Assembly (NCBI GenBank): GCA_022457155.1
Contig: JAJGOT010000500.1
Location: forward strand, 499,501-563,500
DNA from: Cladopsammia gracilis
Lineage: Eukaryota; Cnidaria; Anthozoa; Scleractinia; Dendrophylliidae
Reading direction: 5' to 3'
Length of the DNA: 64,000 nucleotides
Shown here in pieces: positions 9,206 to 21,135 of this stretch. The position numbers and the translations under genes are program-made. Numbering within the stretch: the first letter of the stretch is position 1; every line of letters starts with the position of its first letter. The notes beneath the pieces were generated by a model that searched no databases, was not told where the DNA came from, and saw only the letters and a list, made by a program, of their open reading frames with translations.

Positions 9206-10352
9206 CGACTCTTGCATACTATTGCATAATCAAACCGTAATAGCAATGATTCAGTTTTCCAAAATTCATGCTATCTTGCTCTTCCATACTCTTGCATAAT
9301 CAAACCGAAAGATTTCTACTTAGCTAAATCAGCAAAATCTGACCTATCTCTGACCCTTCTAATGGAAACACTAATGGCTTTATTACAAATGACTGACAAG
9401 AAAAACACAAATTTCTCGAGCTTTGAAAATCAATTGACCCGTCTGAAACAAAATTTGTAGAGTCGCGACAAACCAACCACATATGTGTAAATCGTTGATG
9501 ATAACAGAAAACTTGTCTAAATAAACAGCCGTCTCGAACAAAATTTGTAGAGTTACGACAAACCAACCGCATGTGTAAAGCATTGATGGTGACAGAAAAT
9601 TTGTCAAAATAAACAGTTTTTTCGCTAGTGTCGAACCCTACTTCTTTACCATAATAAACGTGATAAAGATTGATAGGTAACGTGAGATATCAAAAGTTAA
9701 TAACATCATAACATGCCAATTCCCTAGGGAAATTAACAATAGGTCCGGGGGTACTCCCCAAAAATTTTACTGGCGGTGTGCGACGCCCTTCTTGAAATAC
9801 TAACCGCTATTACTGACCAACCATATCCATAATACCCTTATATAGCTTGTATAAAGAAGTAATCCCCCCGACAAAAGTTGACAATTAAGGGACTCCATTT
9901 CTACATCTTTTATACTCATACCTATATCTCGTTTGCACATGCGCGCATTAACGAGATAAAAATGCCGGAGATGCTTCAAGAAGTGCGTTTAAACACGTTC
10001 GAGAGTCGTGCGGGTTTTCCATTGGTTATACTAATTTTTTAATATCATTGCATAAACTGATGGAAGAATACCCAAGACTTTGTTATCGCGCGTTTCCAAT
10101 TCGAACTTTCATGATAAACATGAATGTCATTCGCAAAATTTGCGAAGAAAACGTTGAGTTTTGGCAAAACATTTGTTAGTGACGTCTTCAGCTGGACTTT
10201 CTTTTTGGCTTACAGCGTAAGCAGACCTTTGATCCGAGATTACTGAAGAGAACTGGAACTGAATTACGGCGTAAGCAGAACTTTGACCCGAGATTACTGA
10301 AGAGAACTGGAACTGAATTACAGCATGTTCAACAGACCATTTTACAGTTTCT
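9206..10352. other. Intergenic, repeat-derived, no gene
   Basis: Contains imperfect repeats of AACAAATTTGTAGAGT and a dispersed motif CCGGGGGTACTCCCC at about 9748. A 54-bp unit (GCGTAAGCAGA... GAACTGGAACTGAATTAC) is duplicated in tandem at 10213-10322. No protein recognised. Confidence 0.5.
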
Positions 10353-10558
10353 ACTTAGTAACCTGGTCTTTGTGTGGAAATGAGGCTGAAGTTGACCTTG
10401 TTTTGATAGAAACCTTCAATTCCTTCTTTTCATATGTAAATCATGTTGTTCTTATGTTAACTAACATGATTTACATATGAAAAGCAGAAAGGTTTGTATC
10501 AAAACAAAGTCAACTCCAGCCTCACCGTACTTTCACTCAAAGGCCAGGGTACTAAGCA
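10353..10558. mobile_element. Inverted-repeat MITE (about 200 bp)
   Basis: Arms of about 95 bp: CTTAGTAACCTGG... TTGATAGAAACCTTC at the left and the complement ending CCAGGGTACTAAG at the right. The centre is CATATGTAAATCATG and its inverse. Non-coding. Confidence 0.65.
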
Positions 10559-10860
10559 TATAACTGTGAAACGATCTATTGGCAATACCACGCCAAGTAT
10601 GGTGGGCGATTCTAGCTCGCTCTATAGTGTGTAGTATAGGGAGGGGTGCATCCGGCTGCACCCCAAGGAAGTATTTATGCACCCCAACGGAGCCTTCCTA
10701 GAATACTTGCCATCCCTCCCCCCAAGAGAACGAGGAAACAGGGCTACAAACGATGAAAGGTAACGTTCGAGAAGACTGTCCGACGTAGAATAACAAATAT
10801 CTCCCGCCAAACCATAGTCTCGACACACGCGAGCCTCCATATCATATATCATGCCGTCAG

Positions 10861-10948
10861 AAATTCCATTTTATTGCATTTCGACTTGCGCCATTGACAT
10901 CTGTGACGTCAGACCGTAGTTGCGTAACTTTTAAAATAAGTGTGCTGC
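10861..10948 (+). promoter_or_regulatory. Conserved upstream flank of SULT unit 2
   Basis: Repeats CCATTTTATTGCATTTCGAC and GACCGTAGTTGCGTAACTTT seen at 1-133, ending at the ATG. The preceding AATATCTCCCGCCAAA segment is shared with 21370-21390. Confidence 0.45.
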
Positions 10949-12411
10949 ATGGCAAACATGGCGAGTTTTCCAGCAATTCAACTACATGTAACTGAATGCG
11001 AATGGACGTTAGGTAAATACTATGATGTTTTGGGCCTGACAATTGGGACAGATATTACCAAAGATCCTGCTTTGCTAGCCGAATTTATTACCAATTTTCA
11101 GACGAGACCAGATGACGTTTCCGTGGTCGGTTATCCCAAGTCAGGTATAAAGTGCATCACAATTTTATACATGTACATGTACAGATAATCTATGGACAAT
11201 CCAGTTCTCTGCCAAGATAATAATTGATTAATTCAAATTTATTTTGCACGGACCAAAGGCTCCATTTTAAATGGGTGGTGATGACCTCGTCTAAACTATA
11301 GACACCGACAGCCTTGCTTCCGCACTTATCACTAGCCTGGGAAGAGAAGGAGGGCGGACAGAGAGCTTGCAGCCATGTCTCAGGAATTCGAATTTCTACA
11401 TCGAAAAGTCGATGCAAATTGCTGTATGGTACAAATTAAATTGGTTATTGATGTTGTCATTTTTTCGCGTTTGTGAAAGCAGAAACGTAAATGACGGATA
11501 TCGCAAATCCTCATTTATATCACTAAGGGGAAATTAAAGCTTTCATTTGATTAGTAGGTTTATCAGTTAAAAACGATAAATCGTACATTGGTCGGTACAT
11601 GTGAAACAAACAACGGGTGACGTTAATCACGCTGCAGACAGACCACATATGTGACCTTTACAGGCAAACGGAGGCCAAGGGCCAACAGGAACTTTATCTA
11701 CTTTTTACATATGATCAAATTGCAGAGCACACACGAAACCATAGTTATGGGTTTTCATTTATATCCACAGATGTAGGTTGGTGTAATAGAGAGATGTTAA
11801 AATCATCAAAAATTTAGCGAAAACAGACTAATAAATTTTCAAGTTAGTACTGGAGTAAAACGATCTCTAGAACTTTCCGGATTATGCGGATATGACACAA
11901 ACTGCAGTGTAACACGCAAATACACAACAGTTCAACAGATTGTTTAAATCCTGCATCCTACGAACAGAATATTGTACCCTTTAGACGGAACAAAGACGTG
12001 ACGTGCACGTGCACCATGACGTGCACCATCTGATCTGTTTATATGCCCAACGGAATTCGCGTGCTTGACGCGTGTGTGATTATTTTCGTTCTTGAACTTG
12101 ATATTGGGGGGTCATTAGGGTTGGTATTCAAAATTCTGAGACATGTGTGCTAGCTCTTACTTCTTCCTTTTCGAGGGTCCGCCAAATCGCTGTGTTTTTC
12201 TAGTGTTTTAAATAGCGGTTGATCCCGATTTCGTAAACAATGATTAAGTTGTACAGCATTTATATTACAGTTGAGACTCCCGTAAGCGACAACCCAAAAT
12301 GCAAAGCCAAGATGGTCGCTTACGGGAGGTCAGACCACACGGATGAACCTGTCTCTGAATCATATGAATCTATAGCAATTTCAATGTACAAAGCACCAAT
12401 CAGCGCTAAAT

Positions 12412-12695
12412 AGAGCAGTTTTCAATTGAGTATCGAAGGTAATTACACAATTGCTTTGGTTTTGCATTGCTACGCTTTGTGATTGGCTAAAAAATCTCGC
12501 GCCACTTTCTCGACCAATCAGAAGTAAAACCAAAACCAATCGTGACTTGCTCGCACGCGTTTGCCCGCGCTTGACGCCGCCGACATGTGATTGCTTCGAG
12601 CTCTGATTGGTTCATTGGATTGATTACGACTGCTGTGATTGGTCAGAGTAATTACTTTGGTTTTGGTTTTACGACACTCAATTGAAAACTGCTCT
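12412..12695. mobile_element. 284-bp MITE in SULT2 intron 1
   Basis: Termini AGAGCAGTTTTCAATTGAGT and its exact complement. The interior is rich in CCAATCAG / CTGATTGG motifs. The paralogous intron of unit 4 lacks it. Non-coding. Confidence 0.8.
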
Positions 12696-13406
12696 ATTGT
12701 ATGGTATTGAAGTTTGATGTAAGGATAAAATTTTTCTTGGACTTGGGTGTATTAAATGTACGCAGATGTACGTAACACATGATTCAAGTTGCGTCTGTTG
12801 TGACATCGAAATATGGTCGAGTGGTCGCTTACCAGAGGTTAAAAACAGCGTTGAAAGTGGTCGCGGTCGCTTAGGAGAGGTGGACGCTAATAATCGGAGG
12901 TTTGGACTATAGTGATTTGACTGGAACAAATTTGGTATTTTGGAAAAAGTATCGCTTAGAAGAGGTGGTCATATATGGAGGTTCGAATGTACTTTGTTTT
13001 TTTTCCATTTTATTCAGGAACGACTTGGGTACAAGAAACTGTTTGGCAAATCTATAATGAAGTAGCAGTCAGCAGTGAAAAACAACTATTTCGATGCCCA
13101 TTCCTAGAATTAATGGCCACCCATGAACAGCATACATCCTTTGACTTTAAAACTCTTCCAAGCCCTCGCCTGATTAAGAGCCACCTTACCCACAGTACTA
13201 TTCCTAAAAGTGCAAATAAAGATGCACAATGTAAATATATTTACGTCGCTCGCAATCCCAAGGATGTTGCAGTGTCGTACTTCCATTTCGTAGACGAGTG
13301 GTTAAAGAAGAGAAATGGTTTCAATGGGCCATGGGAATTTTTTGCCAAGTTATTCATAGACGGAAACGGTAAGTTTTTACATCACTCGGGTAGAAAATTT
13401 TGAGTG

Positions 13407-13535
13407 AGGTGCAGGATTGCAGAAAATTAATTCAGTTTTTTTTAGAACGAAGCATGATACAATGGGATGTATTATTCAATGAGATAGAAATATGATTTCC
13501 ATCTCATTAAACTAGTTTTCTGCAATCCTGCACCT
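13407..13535. mobile_element. 129-bp MITE in SULT2 intron 2
   Basis: AGGTGCAGGATTGCAGAAAA at the left and its complement at the right. Absent from intron 2 of units 1, 3 and 4. Confidence 0.8.
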
Positions 13536-14435
13536 TAGTGAGAATGTTTTATTATAGTAAGATTTTTTATTTACACAGATATAAGAGTGCAATTGTTTTC
13601 TGAACCAAAACTGCTTTTCAGTAGATTCAGTATTACCAGTATGCCAACTGGGTGTTTGTATTAAGAAAATATATACTTTTCGAAATTCTACCAGGACTGA
13701 GAAAACTGCCCCTAACAATGAGCTTCTGGGTGTTTGATTGTTTTAATTTGTTTCATATAGTTTGGTATAACTTATGGAATGACCATGTTCTTGGTTGGTG
13801 GAAACATAAAGATGATCCCAATGTCTTGTTCCTTAAATATGAAGATTAACACAAGGTATTTTGCAGTTAACACACAGTTAATCACTTTATAATTATAGAT
13901 TTCGAACCTCCTGGGGAAAGGGAAAATTCATTCTAAAAATCACTCTGGAGTTGGACATCACATCCTAGGGAAATGAGTTTTAGTTCGAATAATCGGGAAA
14001 TTAAAAAAATCTAGGGTTCGAAAAATTGGGATTCCACTGTTTATTATATCATTCTGGGCGAATTTGAAAAATAAAACATGCGCAGCTGAAGAACATTGAG
14101 GAGAACTTCCATCAAGAGAGTGGTACCAGTGTTGAACAGTAACTGGGCTTCGTGGTTGTTGTCCCCACTGGGGTGAGGCTATTAACCTAGTGGGGTGGTG
14201 AGGGGTTACATTTGGCCACTCAGTGCTCATAACACTTTAGGTACATTGGTCCCAGCTGGGATACTGCAAAGCCATGTTAGCCTCCCAGCCCCAGCCAGAC
14301 TGCAAGGGCAGCTTGAGTGCCCCAGCTGAGCTGGGAAAGGAGAGTGTCACTGATGAGTGCAAATTGGAGGCTCAATAAACGTCAATTCATGATAGGCTCA
14401 TCAGTGACAGTCCGCAACTAATTGGCTTTCATTTG

Positions 14436-14848
14436 TGTTGTGACCTTACCTACCCTACCCCTGTTAGGACACTGGACTGTTGTTCAATTGTGAATATACC
14501 CTCTAAGGGATGAGCACCCGGTGGTTAGAGGTGAACTAACCAGTGTATAAATGTTTTGGTTGTGTTTGTTATCATTCTTCGAATAAAACGCTTTTGAAGA
14601 CACAACAACTGGCGACGAGGATAAAAAGAAGCGTTCACTATGGCTGAATACTACGGATTGCCTCCATTACCGCCGTTTGACCCATATTCTGACGTGACAT
14701 CGGCGCCCACGAGATGGAAGCAATGGATTCAACGATTTCAAAACTCTTCACAGTCGCTTGCAAAGTCGAAACCTTTACACAGAAACGGGCTATGCTTTTC
14801 CAATACGCGGGTGCTGCAGTCCACGGCATCATCCAAACCTTGAGCGGG
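14436..14848 (+). mobile_element. Ty3/Gypsy LTR plus broken gag replacing SULT2 exon 4
   Basis: A 172-bp LTR-like block begins TGTTG and ends CAACA (14436-14607), with an internal AATAAAA. It is followed by TGGCGACGAGGAT, which I associate with the leader of metazoan Gypsy elements. A gag start at 14640 (MAEYYGLPPLPPFDPYSD... RWKQWIQRF) shifts to another frame near 14740 (QKRAMLFQYAGAAVHGIIQTL). Everything downstream of gag is absent, and the sequence rejoins SULT 3' flank at about 14848. Confidence 0.75.
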
Positions 14849-15711
14849 ATGTACCACCTCTCTCTCAACTTGTTTTGGACATTTCTTTGCAGCTTTCATT
14901 TTGGTCCTTTGATCAGTAGCTGTTCAATTTTTCTTTGGGCAGATTTTTATCTAAAATTGTTTTCATGAGACATGTGCTGTTTCAATTCCATGGCAACCAA
15001 GTTTAGCTAGCTAGGCATGTTTTATTAAATTTATTCAATAATTTTGTAGAAAAGGATAGACCCTTTAGTATTAGTAACAAAACATTGTCTTATTTTAGTT
15101 AGACTACAAAAAGGAACATCAGCAAGTTGTTTAATAATAATAGTCTAACTAGCGCAACTTACTACTGCATTGTACACGCGAAATTTGAGCTCGTGTCCGT
15201 TTACCATTGCAAGTATGATTGCATTGTTTATCTACCGCCAGTCAGAAATGCATGAAGCTTATCACCAAGTAAACATTCCTAACTATCTTTACTGGCTTTC
15301 ATTTGATTCATATTTGATCTGTAGAGATATAAAGCTGCCCTTTCACCCCCCGAAGCTGAACTAATTTTAGAGGCAAGGAACAACTGGATAAAGTAAAACC
15401 AAACACTCACAAATACAGACATATTCATCATTTTATTATTTTCATCTTCAAATTACCTGACAGATGTATATTTTGAAGCATTTTTTAAGACACTTTTGGT
15501 TATTAAGAAATGAGTAATACAGTCAAACTTCTCTTAGGCAACTTCTTATTTTATTAATTTTTCATTTTTAAACCACCTCAGCGCGATGATCGTCTCTAAC
15601 ATTTTCACTCCGTCCCCTCTTTTTTTTATTAATTAACCCGTTTACTCCCAACAGAACCAAACTTGAAAATTCTAGAAAAAATCTCAAATTTCATTTTATA
15701 AAATATTGAAA
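14849..15711 (+). other. Former SULT2 3' flank, no gene
   Basis: CACCTCTCTCTCAACTTG and TGGACATTTCTTTGCAGC match 49540-49585 downstream of unit 4. After about 15140 the similarity ends and I see only AT-rich sequence. Confidence 0.6.
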
Positions 15712-17298
15712 AACAAATGGTACCATGAAAAAGTACTGCTAAAGAGGTTTCATTTGAATGGTCACACTACAGGATTTCGTCAACAGACTCAGAAGTTAGA
15801 ACAAATGGTACTATGCAAAAGTACTGCTGAAGAGGTTTCTTTTGAATGGTCACACCATAGGATTTCATCAACAGACTCAAAAGTTAGAACAAATGGTACC
15901 ATGCAAAAGTACTGCTGAAGAGGTTTCATTTGAATGGTCACACCATAGGATTTCATCAACAGACTCAAAAGTTAGAACAAATGGTACCATGCAAAAGTAC
16001 TGCTGAAGAAGTTTCATTTGAATGGTCACACCATAGGATTTCATCAACATACTCAAAAGTTAGAACAAATGGTACCATGCAAAAGTACTGCTGAAGAGGT
16101 TTCATTTAAATGGTCACACCACAGGATTTCGTCAACAGACTCAGAAGTTAGAACAAATGGTACCATGCAAAAGTACTGCTGAAGAGGTTTCATTTAAATG
16201 GTCACACCACAGGATTTCGTCAACAGACTCAGAAGTTAGAACAAATGGTACCATGTAAAAGTACTGCAGAAAAGGTTTCATTTGAGTGGTCACACCATAG
16301 GATTTTATCAACAGACTCAAAAGTTAGAACAAATGGTACTATGCAAAAGTACTGCTGAAGAGGTTTCATTTGAATGGTCACACCATAGGATTTCATCAAC
16401 AGACTCAAAAGTTAGAACAAATGGTACTATGCAAAAGTACTGCTGAAGAGGTTTCATTTGAATGGTCACACCATAGGATTTCATCAACAGACTCAAAAGT
16501 TAGAACAAATGGTACCATGCAAAAGTACTGCTGAAGAGGTTTCATTTGAATGGTCACACCATAGGATTTCATCAACAGACTCAAAAGTTAGAACAAATGG
16601 TACCATGCAAAAGTACTGCTGAAGAAGTTTCATTTGAATGGTCACACCATAGGATTTCATCAACATACTCAAAAGTTAGAACAAATGGTACCATGCAAAA
16701 GTACTGCTGAAGAGGTTTCATTTAAATGGTCACACCACAGGATTTCGTCAACAGACTCAGAAGTTAGAACAAATGGTACCATGCAAAAGTACTGCTGAAG
16801 AGGTTTCATTTAAATGGTCACACCACAGGATTTCGTCAACAGACTCAGAAGTTAGAACAAATGGTACCATGTAAAAGTACTGCAGAAAAGGTTTCATTTG
16901 AGTGGTCACACCATAGGATTTTATCAACAGACTCAAAAGTTAGAACAAATGGTACTATGCAAAAGTACTGCTGAAGAGGTTTCATTTGAATGGTCACACC
17001 ATAGGATTTCATCAACAGACTCAAAAGTTAGAACAAATGGTACTATGCAAAAGTACTGCTGAAGAGGTTTCATTTGAATGGTCACACCATAGGATTTCAT
17101 CAACAGACTCAAAAGTTAGAACAAATGGTACCATGCAAAAGTACTGCTGAAGAGGTTTCATTTGAATGGTCACACCATAGGATTTCATCCACAGACTTAA
17201 AAGTTAGAACAAATGGTACCATGCAAAAGTACTGCTGAAGAGGTTTCATTTGAATGGTCACACCATAGGATTTCGTCAACAGACTCAGAAGTTAGAAC
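15712..17298. repeat. 88-bp satellite, 18 monomers, 616-bp higher-order repeat
   Basis: The monomer has the landmarks ACAAATGGTACCATGCAAAA, GTACTGCTGAAGAGG, TTTGAATGGTCACACC and ATCAACAGACTCAAAAG. Phase counting gives exactly 88 bp. Diagnostic variants recur 616 bp (7 x 88) apart: GAAGAAGTTT at 16005 and 16621, and CCATGTAAAA at 16251 and 16867. So a seven-monomer block is itself duplicated. Not coding: 88 is not a multiple of three and stops recur. Confidence 0.95.
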
Positions 17299-18159
17299 TA
17301 CATCACATGTCTCCATAATTGACTCAGCGAGAGAAAGGGATCAGTGTAAACAGGCCAGACCAGACTTCTTCAGGTAAAAGATGGAACTAAAGATTTTGAA
17401 TAAGTTTACATATTATTTAAATGGAGATTGTCGCAAAATTCAACTTCAGTAGTATACTTTCCGCATCGGTTGATTTCAACGCCCTCTTTTACTGAACTGT
17501 TCCGATTCTTCTAATAGCTAACACTTTTATTGTAAAGGAATAGTATTTCTGGGAGCTTCCATTTTCGAACCGGGTAGCCGCTCATTCTTGTCCCCATAGC
17601 CGATTGGCCCTCTTAACCGCAGGAGCCTGAGTACGAGGACCTCGTAATCAGGCTCCGGCGATTAAGAAGGCCAAACGGCTCTGGGGACGAGAATGGGTAG
17701 CCTGTGCAAACTCAGCCCCAGGTCCTTCTCCACTCACATAGCATCTTTAATTTTTATAAGCCTTTATGTTTATAGTGTGTATTAGTCTAGTGGTTCGCCC
17801 AACATCAGACTTTCAATCTGAATATCTGTGAAGGCCTCAGGTCTCTGCCTTCTTGTTGTGTCTTAGGCAAAAAGCTTTGCTCCACGTTCTCTCTCTTCGC
17901 CCAGGTGTATAGATTGTTTATATTATATTATATTTATATTATACTAAAATAGTGGATAGCATTGTTGGCCAGGAGTTTCATTAGAAATACCAAGTCAAAT
18001 CGCATTTTCTGGAATACTTTCAAGTTATTTCTGCAATACCAAAAGAACTCCTTAAAAAGGCTCGGGGTTACAATATAGACAAACTAACATTTACATCCAA
18101 CGCAGCCTTGTTTTAAATGGGATTAGGGAGGGAATGAGAGGGGCCTCCCTAATCCCCTT
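17299..18159. other. Intergenic, one hairpin MITE, no gene
   Basis: Holds the hairpin copy at 17583-17696 and a tRNA-like TCTAGTGGTT near 17795. The end of a TAGTGGATAGCATTGTTGG repeat, also seen at 50230, lies at 17949. No coding sequence recognised. Confidence 0.5.
17583..17696. mobile_element. Hairpin MITE, second copy
   Basis: Termini CATTCTTGTCCCCA / TGGGGACGAGAATG and inner arms GGCCCTCTTAACCGC / GCGATTAAGAAGGCC around GGAGCCTGAGTACGAG. The same family as 2240-2345. Confidence 0.75.
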
Positions 18160-19269
18160 TAACCCAGCACAGCTTGCTCGCAGGCTAGTCCTGTAGGGGG
18201 TTTTGCTTTTTTTTCTATTCATGTTAATTTTAGATTTGCACATTTTTAAACGAAATTCTGTTATTTAATTGTTTATTAGTTTTGTTGTTATTTGTAACAT
18301 TTGTATTACTTTTTTGATCATAACTGTTATGAATTATTAACGAATTTTACAATGTTATTTATCGTTATTAATTAATTTTGTTACTAAGAAAAGACAACAA
18401 TATGCAATAAAAACTATAATTATAATAACCACAAATAACCAATGAAGAGTGCATGATCTATCATCTTATCTTTGGTCTTTAATAACAACTATAATAATTG
18501 GTTTTGATTAAAGCAGTAAAGGCTTAACACATACGATTTTTACGCGACAAATCGCACGCATACGTATTCTTTCCAACTCACTTAGAATTGCCTGGCAAAT
18601 CCCCTTTTTCACAGAGATATTAACCCATGAATATTGAAACAATAGAAATCGGTTAATGAGCTTAAAAATGACCTTTTCGATTTTTGAAAAATGGTCTTAT
18701 TTTTGCTCATTGACAAATCTCTATTGTTTCCATATTCATAGGCGATTTTCTACGTTTCTATAAGAGCTCCAGCTTTGACACTTGACGTGTTCGAAGTTGT
18801 TCTGCTTCACATGAAACACGATGGAATGTTTGACTGATTCAGGCTGCGATATACATAACAACAAGAGGCTCCAAGCATCCTATACTCATGCGCATGCGTA
18901 AGATCGTTTTATGATACATTTTAAACATGATAAGAAAATGTACGAGAAAATGTTACTCCTTTCATTCAGTCATTATTCATTGCGTATTCCATTTATTCAT
19001 CTGCGTATTTCATTTAGTCATTAGTCATTATTATTGAATGTTTTGTAAATGAAGGCTGTACCACAATGGCGCCAGTGATTCTTTTCAGTCTTATATATAC
19101 CAAACGTGAACATATACGTGAGATGTAGGGGTAGGTGGGGGGGGGGCAGGATAGATAGGATAGGGGGGGAAGGCAGGATAGATAGGATAGGGGGGCAGGA
19201 TAGATAGGAAAGGGGGGCAGGATAGCTAGCATAGATAGGACTAGCCTGCGAGCAAGCTGTGCTGGGTTA
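18160..19269. mobile_element. 1.1-kb element bounded by 30-bp inverted repeats
   Basis: TAACCCAGCACAGCTTGCTC at the left and the complement ending GCTGTGCTGGGTTA at the right, 30 bp nearly perfect. The interior is AT-rich with a GGATAGATAGG / GGGGGGCA microsatellite at 19135-19215. No transposase is visible and no target duplication is clear. Confidence 0.55.
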
Positions 19270-19391
19270 ATCTTTACCCCACTATCAAAATTGATTTATT
19301 AAACTCAAATGTAAAGACTATTACTGACTTTTTATCAAGTGCAGTCCTCAAGAAATCAAAGCAGTTAGTAAGTAGCAACAGAACCTTTTCT

Positions 19392-20190
19392 TAAACGACC
19401 TCTCATTGTGGATCTATTATAAGCAATTTATGAACATTTGCAAGGAATACAAAATCAAAGAATTTTATTTTAAGGTCTCGCATAGAATAGTAGTGTCTAA
19501 CAATAAACAACTTTATTACTTTGGGATTGTGGTCAGTCCCAACTGCAACTAATGCACACTTTCTTAGAATGCCGCGCTTTTAATTACCAAATCATTTCTC
19601 CAAAGTGTTTTGGCAAACTTTAGTAAAGACAATGCCACTTCTTTTACAGCAAGTCATTCAGAAATTATTTTTGGCAAAAGTTTTGGAGAATAAAGCGTTA
19701 CGTTTCCTTTTTTATGCTGGTTATATCTATATATGCTCTTTCTGTCAAAAAAATCCGGAGACACTGTTACATCTTTTTTGGGACTGTCCTATAGTGCAAT
19801 CTTTTTGGAAAGCCTTGGAAAACTGGCTAATCACCCAAGGTCTACTTTCCGATAATGACAAAATAAATAAACTGTTGGCTCTAGGCTTAAACACTGAAAC
19901 TTCCGCACCATCTCTACTTGATTTCTGTACTCTTCTTGCACGATATTTTATACACGCCTGTAGAATGAAGCAAACGTTTCCACAGATTTTAGGCATAATT
20001 CAACAAATTGAATACTATGCTTTGTTAGAAAAGCACTCTCTTACAAAAACATATCCTTCAAAAAAAAGTGGATTGGCTTGCTTGGTTTTATAAATGGCCT
20101 TACTTTACCGAGTTTTTCCTCATCTTCCTAGAATGTAAATATGTTTAACTACTGTGAAGTGATATATATGAAAATAAATCATTCTTCATT
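19392..20190 (+). pseudogene. L1-type LINE, 3' ORF2 fragment with zf-RVT motif
   Basis: KIKEFYFKVSHRIVVSNNK upstream and, in the frame at 19605-20093, CSFCQKNPETLLHLFWDCP with VQSFWKALENWL. These match the C-terminal zinc-binding (zf-RVT) region of L1-like reverse transcriptases. There are frame breaks between the blocks. The copy is 5'-truncated and inactive. A TTTTATAAATGG-type 3' end follows. Confidence 0.75.
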
Positions 20191-20935
20191 CGATGTTTAA
20201 CTACTGTAAATATTTAATCTGAGCTGTAAGCAAGCTAAGATAGTAAGCCACTATCTCTCCTGTCCGTGCCCTTTTCCCTATGTTTTTTCCCTTTATTTTT
20301 GTCATACAACAACTATATTTATTAATTTTAGGACAACTGATGTATTAATTTACTTATACTGTAATCAGTGTTAAGTATTGTACGTATTGTAAGTTATGTA
20401 ATTAATCGTTTTGTAAGTAGTGTTTTTGTGTTGCAAATAAAGTTAAAAAAAAAAAGGTTTCGAAAAAAAAAATAGTTCACTGTTGTGTAAATATATAAAA
20501 TGGTTGGAATAAAGGTCTGACTCGTCGCGAGTCACCAACCATTTGTTGGTTCTTGTGGTTTCTGTTAAGGAATATTACAAATATTTTTCATTTGGTCTAC
20601 GCAGTAGTTAAAATGAAAGTTATGACTGTATTTCTACTTTTCCGCATAATCATCGAAATTTCGTACGCCACTGCTTGTGTCGCGGTGCGAAAATTAATTC
20701 CATCCCTGGTGCAGTCGGCATTATTTTGTTTCTGGTTCGAAAGGTGTTGCTGCGCAACTCTGAGAAGAACACAAGTAGCCATAAAGTTACGTTTAAAATA
20801 AGTCAAGGCGGGCATCTTCTCTGTCATGTGCAATAATACATCGTAATAATATGCCGTTTCTGCGAAAATAAATGGTTTTACGCGTTCACCGGATCGACCT
20901 TAGACTCTTTATTTTGTGTTTTAGCTCATAGTTCG

Positions 20936-21135
20936 ATTTCTGAATTTAATCGAACTAAATCGAACCATGACCGTTCCATTTCGTTCGATTTAATTCGATT
21001 TGGTTCGATTTGGTTCGGGCATCGAACTCACAAAAAAGTTCTGTGTTCGATTTCGTTCGATGGCCGAACTGCATCGAACTCTTTCGTTCGATTGAGTTCG
21101 ATGGAAACTTTGTTCGATTTCGTTCGATGTTATAC
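20936..21135. repeat. TTCGAT / ATCGAAC array
   Basis: About fifteen TTCGAT or ATCGAA motifs in both orientations within 200 bp, such as GTTCGATTTGGTTCGATTTG. The architecture recalls the ATCGAT-array transposon ends at 3357 and 4860, but the core motif differs and no TIR was found. Confidence 0.6.

Larger units (their letters stand above)
10949..13855 (+). pseudogene. SULT unit 2, dead: stop in exon 3, exon 4 lost
   Basis: Exon 1 10949-11144 (MANMASFPAIQL, with a small insertion before VTECEW), exon 2 13018-13368 (TTWVQETVWQIYNE... KSHLTHS... YVARNPKDVAVSYFHF) and exon 3 13761-13855 are all open at their splice sites. In exon 3, GAAGATTAACACAAG reads E-D-stop where the other units read E-D-L-H-K: a T-to-A change (TTA to TAA) at 13847-13849. 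No exon 4 follows. At the expected place the paralogous intron stops near 14435 and resumes at about 14848 in what is 3' flank in unit 4, with an LTR fragment between. The protein would lack the RKGxxGxWK PAPS motif, so a loss of function is likely. Confidence 0.8.

Noticed and set aside
15706..15918. 70-codon frame in the 88-bp satellite
   Set aside because: The monomer length is not a multiple of three and the frame closes after two monomers.
15712..17298. CRISPR-like repeat array
   Set aside because: No spacer structure. The entire 88-bp unit is conserved and the context is animal DNA.
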